Assembly (NCBI GenBank): GCA_003155915.1
Contig: PMFA01000020.1
Span: 1,816-34,903 of the forward strand
Length of the DNA: 33,088 nt
Source: Acidimicrobiaceae bacterium
GTDB taxonomy: Bacteria > Actinomycetota > Acidimicrobiia > Acidimicrobiales > RAAP-2
Direction of reading: 5' to 3'
Position numbers and translations under genes: made by a program. Of this stretch, positions 1-8,389 are shown piece after piece (the stretch's first letter is position 1; each line of letters begins with the position of its first letter). Below the pieces are notes generated by a model, which made no database searches, was not told where the DNA came from, and saw nothing but the letters and a program-made list of their open reading frames with translations.

Positions 1-581
1 TGGATCGTGGTGGTGAGGTTGTCAATGTCGTTGGTGACCCGGCTCAGGACGTCACCGTGGGGATGACTGTCGAAATAGCGCAACGGCAATCGACTGAGTT
101 TCGCCTCGACGTCGCGCCGCAGGCCGGACATCACACGCTGGGTGAGCCCGGCCATCGTGAAGCCCTGGAAGTAGCTGAAGGCCGCGCCCAAGAGGTACAC
201 CAGCGCGGCCAGGCCGAGTACCAAGCCGAGGTCGTCGATGTTGACACCGATCCCCGGCGTGAGTTTCATCCCGCCAATCATCGAAGCGATCTGGGAGTGG
301 CCCTCGCGGCGCAGCATCGCAATCGCCTGGGCCTTGGTGGTGCCGGGCTTCAGGCGCGCGCCGATGAGGCCATCAAAGAGCACGTTGGTCGCGTTGCCGA
401 GGATCTCGGGTCCGGACACCATGAAGGCGACCGACGTGACCCCGAGGCCAATCGCCATCGCCAGCTTGGTCCGTTCGGGACGCAGCCGTTCGAGCAGGCG
501 GTGCAGGGTCGCGCGCAGGTCTTTGCTCTTCTGGGGCGGCACGCCGCCGCCACGCATCGCGCCCATGGGTCCCATGCTCAT
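1..581 (-). CDS. ABC exporter half-transporter, permease/ATPase (canonical-site partner), 3' end outside window
   Basis: The minus-strand frame is open from the window edge to an ATG at 581, giving the first ~193 residues of an exporter-type ABC protein. It starts with a Gly/Met-rich tail, then a basic stretch and membrane segments. The end visible here contains the RLPLRYFDSHPHGDVLSR-type intracellular-loop motif, typical just after the second transmembrane helix of MdlB/LmrA-class exporters. The ATPase domain lies outside the window. The ATG overlaps the TGA of the upstream ABC gene by 4 bp (ATGA), so the two are translationally coupled and very likely form one heterodimeric exporter. Because the upstream protein has a degenerate ATPase site, this partner is expected to carry the canonical Glu and His; that is inference. 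Substrate cannot be told. Confidence 0.9.
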   Translation of the reverse strand, partial: MSMGPMGAMRGGGVPPQKSKDLRATLHRLLERLRPERTKLAMAIGLGVTSVAFMVSGPEILGNATNVLFDGLIGARLKPGTTKAQAIAMLRREGHSQIASMIGGMKLTPGIGVNIDDLGLVLGLAALVYLLGAAFSYFQGFTMAGLTQRVMSGLRRDVEAKLSRLPLRYFDSHPHGDVLSRVTNDIDNLTTTI

Positions 582-2311
582 ATCGCGGCGTCCTCGCCGA
601 GCTGGGAGACGACGATCTCGTGGTACGGCTCGCAATTCTCGAGAAGCTCGTTGTGCGAGCCCATACCCACGACCCGTCCGTCGTCGAGCACGATGATGCG
701 TTCCGCGTGCATGATGGTGCTGACGCGCTGGGCCACGATGACGACCGAGGCGTCTTGGGTTCCGGACTTCAAGGCGGCGCGTAGGCGCGCGTCGGTGGCG
801 GCGTCGAGGGCCGAGAAGCAGTCGTCGAAGAGGTAAACACTCGGCGCCTTGACGAGTGCCCGGGCGATCGAGAGTCGCTGGCGCTGGCCCCCCGAGACGT
901 TGGTGCCGCCCTGGTCGATCGGTGCCTCGAGCATGCCCGACATGGCCGAGACGAAGTCGCTGGCCTGGGCGATCTCCAACGCCCGCCAGAGTTGCTCGTC
1001 GGTCGCGTCAGGACGACCGAAGCGCAAGTTGGAACCAACGGTGCCCGTGAAGAGGTAGGCCGCCTGTGGTACCAATCCGATCGAAGCCCACAGCGTCTCT
1101 TGGCGCTGGTCGCGCACATCGACGCCGTTGACGACGATGGCGCCGCTCGTGGCGTCAAAGAATCGCGGGATGAGATTGAGCAGTGTCGTCTTGCCACTGC
1201 CGGTGCCGCCGATGATAGCGCTGGTCTGGCCGGGTTCGAGAGTGAAGGTGAGGTCCTCCAGCACCGGCCGCTCGCTGCCGGGGTAGGAGAAGGTGACGTG
1301 CTCGAAGCTCACGAGGCCGCTCCTCAACGTGGGGTTGATTGGATGCTCGGGGTCGGCGACGACCGGCACGGTGTCGAGCACCTGCTCGACGCGCTCGGCG
1401 CTGGCCGCTGCGCGCGGCAGCAAGATGGCGACCATCACTGCCATCATCACCGAGAGCAGGATCTGCAATATGTAGGTGAGAAAGGCCGTCAGGTTCCCGA
1501 TGGGCATCGAGCCTTCGCTCACCAGGCGCCCGCCGAACCACAGCACGGCGACGCTCGAGAGGTTGAGGATCATCATCATCGCCGGGAGTGCCAGGGCGAA
1601 GACGCGGTTCACTCGTAGGGCGGTGCCGGTGAGGTCGGCGTTCGCGACCGCGAAGCGCTCGGCCTCGGAGTTGTTGCGCACGAAGGCACGGATCACCCGC
1701 ACGCCGGTGATCTGCTCGCGCAACACCTCGTTGATGCGGTCGATCTTGACCTGCATGGAGCGAAACTGCGGGATCACTTTCACCATTACGGTGCCGATGA
1801 CGATGGCCATCAGCGGTACGGCCACCAGTAGCAGCGTGGAGAGTTGGGCGCCCTCGTGGATCGCGAGGATGATGCCGCCAACGCACATAATCGGGGCGAT
1901 GACCATCATGGTGAGGGCCATCTGCAAGAAGAGCTGGATCTGTTGGATGTCGTTTGTATTGCGCGTGATCAGTGAGGCCGTACCGAATTTGTTCATGTCG
2001 CGCGTCGAGAAGGCCTGCACGCGAGTGAACACTGCCTCGCGGATGTCGGCGCCCGCGCCCATCGCCACGCGCGAAGCCCAGTAGACAGCAATGACCGCAC
2101 AGACACTGACCACGACCGTGAAGGCGAGCATCACTTCGCCGGTGGAAAGTATGTAGTGCAGGTTCCCCTTAATGACGCCGTTGTTGATGATGTCCGCGTT
2201 GAGGTTTGGCAAGTAGAGGTTCCCGACCGTCTGGGCCACCAGCAGCACGATCAGGAAGGCGATCTGACGCCGGTAGGGGCGAAGGTATCGGCGTAGCAGA
2301 CGAACAAGCAC
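578..2311 (-). CDS. ABC exporter half-transporter with degenerate ATPase site (TM287/BmrC-like)
   Basis: 577 residues, the normal length for a fused membrane/ATPase half-exporter. Residues 1-310 hold six membrane segments, with the FSTRDMNKFGTASLITRNTNDI-type loop in short form near residue 110. The nucleotide-binding domain follows: Walker A GGTGSGKTT near 366-374, signature NVSGGQRQR near 470, Walker B VYLFDDCFSALD near 490. The catalytic Glu after Walker B is Asp, and the switch His is Gln (IVAQRVST). Known heterodimeric exporters such as TM287/288 have exactly this pair of changes in the subunit with the degenerate site. The start is GTG at 2311 with GGAGGG ten bases upstream. It precedes and overlaps the partner gene by 4 bp. 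Likely exports a drug or lipid-like compound; the substrate is not visible. Confidence 0.93.
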   Translation of the reverse strand: MLVRLLRRYLRPYRRQIAFLIVLLVAQTVGNLYLPNLNADIINNGVIKGNLHYILSTGEVMLAFTVVVSVCAVIAVYWASRVAMGAGADIREAVFTRVQAFSTRDMNKFGTASLITRNTNDIQQIQLFLQMALTMMVIAPIMCVGGIILAIHEGAQLSTLLLVAVPLMAIVIGTVMVKVIPQFRSMQVKIDRINEVLREQITGVRVIRAFVRNNSEAERFAVANADLTGTALRVNRVFALALPAMMMILNLSSVAVLWFGGRLVSEGSMPIGNLTAFLTYILQILLSVMMAVMVAILLPRAAASAERVEQVLDTVPVVADPEHPINPTLRSGLVSFEHVTFSYPGSERPVLEDLTFTLEPGQTSAIIGGTGSGKTTLLNLIPRFFDATSGAIVVNGVDVRDQRQETLWASIGLVPQAAYLFTGTVGSNLRFGRPDATDEQLWRALEIAQASDFVSAMSGMLEAPIDQGGTNVSGGQRQRLSIARALVKAPSVYLFDDCFSALDAATDARLRAALKSGTQDASVVIVAQRVSTIMHAERIIVLDDGRVVGMGSHNELLENCEPYHEIVVSQLGEDAAI

Positions 2312-2314
2312 GCT

Positions 2315-2575
2315 CTAGAGGCCCTCCGTTAATCTGCCCGACGGCGTAGAGGATGTCAATCCGCCGTCGGCTTCGACACGAGCGAGCCCCGCGCCAATCA
2401 GCTGAGAGGTTGCGTCGAAAAGGGAAGTCTGAGCAGGCGAATCGCCGACCGTGACCGAATGGTCTAACTCGCCGAGCGCTCGCACGTCAGTACTGGCGCA
2501 CACCTTCGTGAGGTCATCCGTTCGAATAATGGCGTCGGCCGTGCCGTTGGCAGTATTTCGAAAGGGTTCGACCAT
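2315..2575 (-). CDS. Small hypothetical protein upstream of the ABC exporter, possible regulator remnant
   Basis: 86 residues from ATG 2575, ending 3 bp before the GTG of the ABC gene and in the same direction. I do not recognise the family. The middle and C-terminal parts (LGELDHSV..., SQLIGAGLARVEADGG) have the rhythm of a winged-helix recognition helix and wing, and exporter pairs of this type are often preceded by a MarR-type gene. At 86 residues it is too short for an intact MarR protein (about 140-160), and it has no convincing ribosome-binding site. It may be a decayed regulator or a small unrelated protein. The tight spacing suggests co-transcription with the exporter if it is real. 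Confidence 0.4.
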   Translation of the reverse strand: MVEPFRNTANGTADAIIRTDDLTKVCASTDVRALGELDHSVTVGDSPAQTSLFDATSQLIGAGLARVEADGGLTSSTPSGRLTEGL

Positions 2576-2882
2576 TTTTGAATCTTAAGTTTGGCGTGAG
2601 GGGGCAATTCGACTTACCTAGAGTAGAAGGTCATTTGGTCGCGCCGAAGGGTCGGATATTTACCTGACCGGATCACTGTTTGATGACATGAGGACGTTGA
2701 GGAGTACACGAGCCCTTCGTGCGGCGACTGCGGGAGACCGAAGGTGGCAGTTCCAGCGCCGATGCCGAGAGACACAACGTCGACAGTTTCTTGCGACGGC
2801 GGAGTCGACAACACGTCGTTCACGGTCTGCGCCGCGAGGGCCAGTGGAAAATACCGCTCGCGCGCGCGGTTAGCATCCGGTC
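2576..2882. other. Intergenic region, divergent promoter region
   Basis: About 307 bp between the minus-strand ABC operon and the plus-strand dehydrogenase. Both transcripts should start here. I see no convincing hexamer pair, inverted repeat or ORF; the short frames in it have no family resemblance or ribosome-binding site. Confidence 0.4.
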
Positions 2883-5423
2883 ATGGACGGTGACGATGGT
2901 TTGAAAAGTCGAGTTCGAGAAGTCACTGTGCAGGTCAACGGCGTTGCCCGGACCTTGACCGCCACGGCGCCGCTGCTGTCGGTATTGCGGGGCGAACTGG
3001 GTCTTACCGGGGCCAAGCCGGGCTGCGGTGAGGGGGCGTGCGGTTCGTGCACGGTGCTGATTGACGGAGCACCGGATCACGCCTGTCAGCGTCGAGTGAG
3101 CGACGTAGCGAGTCGCGAGGTCACGACGATCGAGTCCCTCGCGCGCGCCGGCGCGCTGCACATTGTCCAGCAAGCGTTCGTCGAGATCGGCGCCGCCCAG
3201 TGCGGCTACTGCACACCGGGCATGGTCTTATCGGTGGTGGCCCTCTTGGCCCGCGACTCGAATCCGGACGACGCGACCATCGACGACGCCCTGAACGGCA
3301 ACATCTGTCGCTGCGGCACCTATCCGCGAATCCGACGGGCCGTGCATCGCGCGGCGCAGCTGGTGGCGCAGCCGGGCACCGAACCATTGGACGCCACAGC
3401 GGCGACGGACCGTTGGGCACTCGGGGATCCGCAGAATCCGCCGCCACGTCCTTCGCGCCCCTGGGACCTGACCGAACCCGAGGACCGTGACTGGTTCGAG
3501 GTGCTCGGCGACGGTCTGGTCGTGGTCCTGCCCACGCCACCCCTCGCGCCCGGCAGTTGGACGACTGGCGCGAGCGCGTGGCTCCACGTGGATGCCGACG
3601 CCAAGGTGACCGCTTTCACCGGCAAGGTCGATGTCGGACAGGACAACTGCACGGCGTTACGTCTCTTGGTCGCCGAGGAACTGCGTGTTCCCCTGGCGAA
3701 CGTCCGATTGGCGATGGGGGACTCCGATCTCTGCCCCTACGACATGGGAACCTTCGGGAGCCGTTCGATGCCCGACGCCGGTCACGCGCTCGCCCAGGCG
3801 GCGGCCTACGCGCGGACCTTGCTGCCGATGCGAGCTGGTCTGCGCCAGGTCGAAATCGTCACTGGCGAACCAGCTGTCCTGGCGGGCACCGAGTGGCATT
3901 TGGCCGGCACGCCGCACGTGCCCGAAGGAATGATTGACGCGGTCACGGGCGCGCGACGTTTCGTGTCGGACCTCACCGTTCGCGGCCTGCGCTACGGCGC
4001 CGTGCTGCGACCCCCGGCCCTCGGCGCGACGCTTCGTGATCTCGACGCCAGTGCCCTGGACGATCGTGACGACGTGGTCTTCGTGCGCACGCACGCGCTG
4101 GTTGGCGTCGTGGCCGGCGACCCGATCATGGCGCGCACGGCACTCGCCAGTCTGCGACCCACTTGGGACGTACCCCCCGCACCATCGAACGACGATCTGG
4201 AAGAGTTCCTGCGTGACCACCCGATGGCTGACGCTGGTGGTTGGCCCAGTCCGGTCCACGTCGAGCAGGGAGATCCCAACGGGGCCTTCGCGACGGCGGT
4301 GCTGCGCCGTGAGGCCACGTACACGACCGCCTACATCGCGCCCGCGCCCCTTGAGACCCGTAGTGCACTGGCGGTCTGGGACGACGATGGGCGACTCACG
4401 GTGTGGGTCGGGACCCAGACCCCCTTCTCGACGCGCGCCCAGGTCGCGGCGTCGCTCGACCTCAACGAGGAGCTGGTGCGGGTCATCGTACCGCCGACCG
4501 GTGGAGGCTTCGGCGGTAAACACGGCGGTGGCGTCGCGAGCGAAGCGGCGATTTTGGCCCGAGAGGTCGGCGGACCCGTCAAGGTCACGTGGTCGCGCCA
4601 CGAGGAGTTCACGGTCGGCACGTTGCGTCCCGCGGCGATCGTTGACGTGTCGAGCGCCGCGGGACGGAGCGGCGAGCTCATGGCCTGGACGTTCACCAAC
4701 TTCAACGCCGGACCCGCGGCGATCGCGACCCCGTATCGCGTGGCGAACCTTCGAATTGACTACCAGCCTTCGACGAGTCCGCTCGCCCAGGCGTCGTATC
4801 GGGCGCTCGCCGCGACCGCCAACAACTTCGCGCGCGAGTCGCAGATGGACGAGCTCGCCCGCGAACTCGGGCGCGACCCGGTCGAGTTCCGCGTCGATAA
4901 TCTCGACGACGAGCGACTCGTCACGGTGCTGCGCGCGGCGGCTGAGCGATTCGGCTGGGTACGTGACGGCTCCGGCGTGGGCCAGGGCATCGCGTGCGGT
5001 GTCGAGAAGGGTGGGCGTATCGCTACCGTCGCGCAGGTTCGCGACGTCGAGGGGAGCCCGCGCGTGCTTCGACTCGTCACCGCCTACGAGTGTGGCGCCG
5101 TCGTCAATCCCGACACCGTGATCAACCAGATCGAGGGCGCCACGGTCATGGCCCTGGGCGGCGCGTTATTCGAAGCGATTCGCTTTCGTGAGGGTGTGAT
5201 CACGAACGGATCCTTTAGCGATTATCGCGTGCCGAGGTTCCGAGACGTCCCCGCCATCGAGGTGGTCCTATTGGACCGGCCCGACCAGGCGTCGGCCGGT
5301 GCGGGCGAAACACCAATGATTGCGTTGGCGCCAGCCATCGCCAACGCGATTTTTGATCTGACTGGTCGACGATTGCGGACGCTGCCATTGAACACCGAAA
5401 GTTCGGTCGCGAAGAGCCGGTGA
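2883..5423 (+). CDS. Fused 2Fe-2S / molybdopterin dehydrogenase (xanthine dehydrogenase superfamily, isoquinoline 1-oxidoreductase-like)
   Basis: 846 residues joining two usually separate subunits. The N-terminal ~160 residues form the iron-sulfur subunit: plant-type 2Fe-2S cysteines C48, C53, C56 and C68, then the helical 2Fe-2S domain with CGYC (C107, C110) and ICRC (C142, C144). The rest is the molybdenum-cofactor subunit: FTGKVDVGQDN and FGSRS early, a hammerhead-like segment near 360-430, GGGFGGK near 540 and GAGE near 806-809, whose Glu is the catalytic base in this superfamily. There is no FAD domain and no neighbouring FAD subunit, which matches the IorAB type rather than xanthine dehydrogenase. 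It would hydroxylate an N-heterocycle or aldehyde, but the substrate is not readable. The ATG at 2883 has no clear ribosome-binding site; a GTG at 2929 is an alternative start. Confidence 0.9.
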   Translation: MDGDDGLKSRVREVTVQVNGVARTLTATAPLLSVLRGELGLTGAKPGCGEGACGSCTVLIDGAPDHACQRRVSDVASREVTTIESLARAGALHIVQQAFVEIGAAQCGYCTPGMVLSVVALLARDSNPDDATIDDALNGNICRCGTYPRIRRAVHRAAQLVAQPGTEPLDATAATDRWALGDPQNPPPRPSRPWDLTEPEDRDWFEVLGDGLVVVLPTPPLAPGSWTTGASAWLHVDADAKVTAFTGKVDVGQDNCTALRLLVAEELRVPLANVRLAMGDSDLCPYDMGTFGSRSMPDAGHALAQAAAYARTLLPMRAGLRQVEIVTGEPAVLAGTEWHLAGTPHVPEGMIDAVTGARRFVSDLTVRGLRYGAVLRPPALGATLRDLDASALDDRDDVVFVRTHALVGVVAGDPIMARTALASLRPTWDVPPAPSNDDLEEFLRDHPMADAGGWPSPVHVEQGDPNGAFATAVLRREATYTTAYIAPAPLETRSALAVWDDDGRLTVWVGTQTPFSTRAQVAASLDLNEELVRVIVPPTGGGFGGKHGGGVASEAAILAREVGGPVKVTWSRHEEFTVGTLRPAAIVDVSSAAGRSGELMAWTFTNFNAGPAAIATPYRVANLRIDYQPSTSPLAQASYRALAATANNFARESQMDELARELGRDPVEFRVDNLDDERLVTVLRAAAERFGWVRDGSGVGQGIACGVEKGGRIATVAQVRDVEGSPRVLRLVTAYECGAVVNPDTVINQIEGATVMALGGALFEAIRFREGVITNGSFSDYRVPRFRDVPAIEVVLLDRPDQASAGAGETPMIALAPAIANAIFDLTGRRLRTLPLNTESSVAKSR

Positions 5424-5776
5424 CCGACCGCCTTCCGATTCGAACACTCTCATCCAGGTCGCGTCCTCACCGATTACTCGGATGAACCGACAACAGGTTC
5501 GACGTCTCCGGACTCGGCCTGGTTGTGGCCAATTCATACGAGGCGCGTTCGATTCCATTTTGCCGACGTTCACTGTCATCAAGTGGGCTTCTAAAGCAGA
5601 CTGATGGTTGACGAATCGGTTCCGTAATTCAAGGCAGGTGAAGCGGATAGTGACCTCCCGAGAAGAAAGACGAAGTGGTGACGGATGGAGCTCGGGCGAT
5701 TCGCTGACGGCGTCACCGGTGTGGGAGGGTTGACAATGGGTGGCGTGGTTGCAGTTTCTGAGAGAAGAGAGTACTG
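5424..5776. other. Intergenic region with no recognised feature
   Basis: About 350 bp between two plus-strand genes. I see no gene, repeat-family member or terminator hairpin with a T-run. The last 20 bp contain the purine-rich ribosome-binding site (GAGAAGAGAG) of the next gene. Confidence 0.4.
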
Positions 5777-6277
5777 ATGGCTGAACTGATAATGCTGAAA
5801 TTTGACAGCACCTACGGAGCGCAAAGTGCGATGGCGTCGGTGCGAGCACTCGAGGAGTTGGACTATGCCTGGACCGATGATGTCGCGATAGTCGAGAAGC
5901 ACAAGGGCGGCCTCGTGTCGATCCACACTCCTCACGGTTCAGTCGCGCTCGGCGCTTTCTACGGCAGTCTTTTAGGTCTTCTTCTGTTTTGGTGGTTTCC
6001 TCCAGCGTGGTTCTTGGGCGGATGGCTCGGCGGTATGGGCGGGGGAGCGCTGATCGGCGAAGCGATGAAGAGAACGGGGCTCGACGAGGAACTCGTCGAC
6101 CAAGTGAAGTCTGAATTGACCCCGGGGACCTCAGCGCTCTTGTTGATCGGTGCTTCCGGTGACGCCGAGCAGATGACGAGAGCCTTCGAACAACATCATC
6201 CCGTCAGCGTGATTCGTCAACTTCTGGCAGATGACACACTCGACAACCTCAAGAAGGAAGTCGGAACTCAGGACTGA
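5777..6277 (+). CDS. DUF1269-family membrane protein
   Basis: 166 residues. The N-terminal ~50 residues form a small alpha/beta domain (MLKFDSTYGAQSAM...LDYAWTDDVAIVEKHKGG). A Gly/Trp-rich membrane hairpin follows at about 55-95 (GSLLGLLLFWWFPPAW, then GGWLGGMGGG). The C-terminal alpha/beta part contains LTPGTSALLLIG. This order is typical of the DUF1269 family, which has no established biochemical function. The ATG at 5777 is preceded by GAGAAGAGAG at good spacing. The gene stands alone between unrelated genes; similar proteins are often linked to stress genes, but nothing here shows that. Confidence 0.88.
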   Translation: MAELIMLKFDSTYGAQSAMASVRALEELDYAWTDDVAIVEKHKGGLVSIHTPHGSVALGAFYGSLLGLLLFWWFPPAWFLGGWLGGMGGGALIGEAMKRTGLDEELVDQVKSELTPGTSALLLIGASGDAEQMTRAFEQHHPVSVIRQLLADDTLDNLKKEVGTQD

Positions 6278-6477
6278 GCACCGTCGCGGATTCGACATTG
6301 CCTGCTCCACGAATCGCGTGTTGATGAATGAATGAACCGACACGTTCGCGAGAAGGATCGCCGAACGGCGCTCGGCCGCTCATTGCAATTCGTAATGTGC
6401 TCGGTCTCTCTCAAGAGCGGATTGCTTGGCATTGGGAGTTGCATTCGCGCGGCCACCTCAGTGCTCGTGGCCCCGGT

Positions 6478-8028
6478 TCAATTCGGGCTCTCGTGAATTG
6501 TCGTCAGGGTTTCGCCGGCCTTAGAAGGTAGTCGCGCGATCATGATCGTGGCGCCCACGACGGCCGCGATCGCTCCCACGACGAAGGCCACTTCAACTCC
6601 ACTCATGAACGCGCTCCGCGCGGCACGGGCCAGCAGCGCTCCGGTCTCACCGCCGACGCTCCGCGCTACGGCGAGTGCGCCGCCTAAGGATCCCAGGATC
6701 TCTTTTCGTACTGTCAATGAAACGGGATGGCCGTGGAGCGCCGCGGTGAGCCGACTCTGATAGCGCGTCGCCAGTGTGCTTCCGATCACGGCGACGCCGA
6801 GCGCGCCACCAACCTGGAGTGCCACGGCATTGCTCGCCGAACCAATCCCGGAATCTCCCTGAGGGAGCGAGCCGACCACCGAGTTCGTTGCCGTGGGTAG
6901 CAAGAGGCCGGCGCCGAGACCGAGCAACAGCAGGCCGGGTACGACCTGGCCGTACGTGGTCGTGACCGTTGACACTGTCGAGACCTGCCAAAGACCGCCG
7001 GCGATCGACGCGAGGCCCGCGGCGACGGTGAACTTGACGCCGATGAGGCGAACGAAGAACGGCGAGAAGACGGCGACAAGGACCAGCGTGGCGGCGATTG
7101 GCAAGATGCGTAGTCCGGCCTGCAGCGGCGAATAGCCCAGGTCGAACTGTAGGAACTGCGTTTGGACAAACAACGCGCCGAGGAGTCCAAATGTCCCGAG
7201 TGTTTCGCCGAGCGCGGCGATTGAGAACCGGCGATTCGAGAAGAGACTGAGCTTGAGCATCGGGTGAGAGCTGTGAGCCTCCCATCCAACGAATGAGCCG
7301 AGGACCACGAGGCTGGCGGCCAAGACACCGAGAACGGCGCCCGAGGTCCAGCCCATTGTCGGTCCTTCGATGATTGACCAGAGCAGGAGACCTAAGCCGA
7401 CGATCGACAGAGCGGCTCCGACAGGATCCGGAGGCGCCGCGGCGGGGTTTTTCGAATCGGGCACGAGAAAGAGCGCTCCGAGAACGCCGGCGATTACCAC
7501 CGGCACATTGACGAGAAAGATTGAGCCCCACCAAAAGCGCGACAGCAAGAGACCTCCCGCGATCGGGCCGATGGCGATGCCGAGTCCAATAGTCGCGCCC
7601 CAGGCGCCGATTGCCCTCGCTCGTTCACTCGGATCACGAAAGACGTCATTCACGATCGAAAGCGACGCGGGAATCGTGAGCGCCGCACCGAGGCCCATCA
7701 CTGCGCGCCACGTAATCAACAGCGCCACGGATCCCGAAACTGCGGCTCCGATGGATCCACTCGCGAAGATGATTAATCCGAAGAGGAAGAAGCGTTTGCG
7801 GCCGAACCGATCAGTGAAGCTACCTCCAACCAGCAACAACCCAGCGAACACCATTGCGTAGGAATCGACAATCCACTGCAGCGCACTTGAAGTGGCGTGC
7901 AAGTCCTTTACGAGCGTGGGCAATGCAACGTTGAGGATCGTATTGTCGACGTTGATAATGAGAGCCGATACGCATACCACCGCCAGGACCGCCCATCGGT
8001 GGGTGCTCGGCTTCGCAGTAGCTGGCAC
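6478..8028 (-). CDS. MFS exporter, DHA2 (EmrB/QacA-like) family
   Basis: About 516 residues, the size of a 14-helix drug:H+ antiporter. Helix 1 has the DHA2 signature LIINVDNTILNVALP. The loop between helices 2 and 3 carries motif A (GGSFTDRFGRKR). The GLGAALTIPASLSIV stretch and the later hydrophobic blocks fit the family. The frame can be opened at a GTG at 8049, but the GTG at 8028 is preceded by GAGAGGAG at about 7 bp and is the better start. Proteins of this family export cationic or hydrophobic drugs from the cytoplasm using the proton gradient; the substrate cannot be predicted. It has no adjacent regulator and no operon partner. Confidence 0.9.
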   Translation of the reverse strand: MPATAKPSTHRWAVLAVVCVSALIINVDNTILNVALPTLVKDLHATSSALQWIVDSYAMVFAGLLLVGGSFTDRFGRKRFFLFGLIIFASGSIGAAVSGSVALLITWRAVMGLGAALTIPASLSIVNDVFRDPSERARAIGAWGATIGLGIAIGPIAGGLLLSRFWWGSIFLVNVPVVIAGVLGALFLVPDSKNPAAAPPDPVGAALSIVGLGLLLWSIIEGPTMGWTSGAVLGVLAASLVVLGSFVGWEAHSSHPMLKLSLFSNRRFSIAALGETLGTFGLLGALFVQTQFLQFDLGYSPLQAGLRILPIAATLVLVAVFSPFFVRLIGVKFTVAAGLASIAGGLWQVSTVSTVTTTYGQVVPGLLLLGLGAGLLLPTATNSVVGSLPQGDSGIGSASNAVALQVGGALGVAVIGSTLATRYQSRLTAALHGHPVSLTVRKEILGSLGGALAVARSVGGETGALLARAARSAFMSGVEVAFVVGAIAAVVGATIMIARLPSKAGETLTTIHESPN

Positions 8029-8175
8029 GGGGGCACTCCTCTCGTTCACCTACGAAGACTGTCACCGCTGAGTCCTGGCAAATTAGGGGCGATAGTCATC
8101 ACTTCTCGGCGCCGCCATCGTCTGCATTGTTCAAATTGATGAAGGGCGAGTTCAGGGGCCAATTGATTTGCAAGT

Positions 8176-8239
8176 CGGTATTGTCGCTCGTCGAATTGGT
8201 TTTGCAATGTTGCGCACGTTGATGGCCTGAAGTGAGGCC
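8176..8239 (-). repeat. Repeat A, copy 1, in the 8029-8389 gap
   Basis: The plus strand reads CGGTATTGTCGCTCGTCG, then a TTTTGC...GTTGCG core, then GGCCTGAAGTGAGGCCC. The same ordered blocks recur at 15929, 24030, 24871 and, shortened, at 30200. The opening CGGTATTGTCGCTCGTCG is identical to that of the 24871 copy. No copy of the tRNA-like repeat B lies next to this one. The rest of the 360 bp gap upstream of the MFS gene holds nothing else I recognise. Confidence 0.65.
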
Positions 8240-8389
8240 CGGGGCGGTCACGACATTCACAAGTCCGAGACGGCATTGTCCCTCGCAACTAGGAGGAAAG
8301 GATCCTCGCTCGATTGACCCCGTGAACGGTCTTGCCCATCCCCTAACGGAGTAAGTGGCCTGACGGGAGAGACGCGCGGTCGTGCGCAC

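Noticed and set aside
2614-2823. 69-residue minus-strand frame upstream of the 86-residue gene
   Set aside because: No family resemblance or ribosome-binding site; the divergent intergenic region is a better explanation.
6328-6531. 67-residue plus-strand frame between the DUF1269 and MFS genes
   Set aside because: It overlaps the end of the MFS gene, lacks a ribosome-binding site and looks random in composition.
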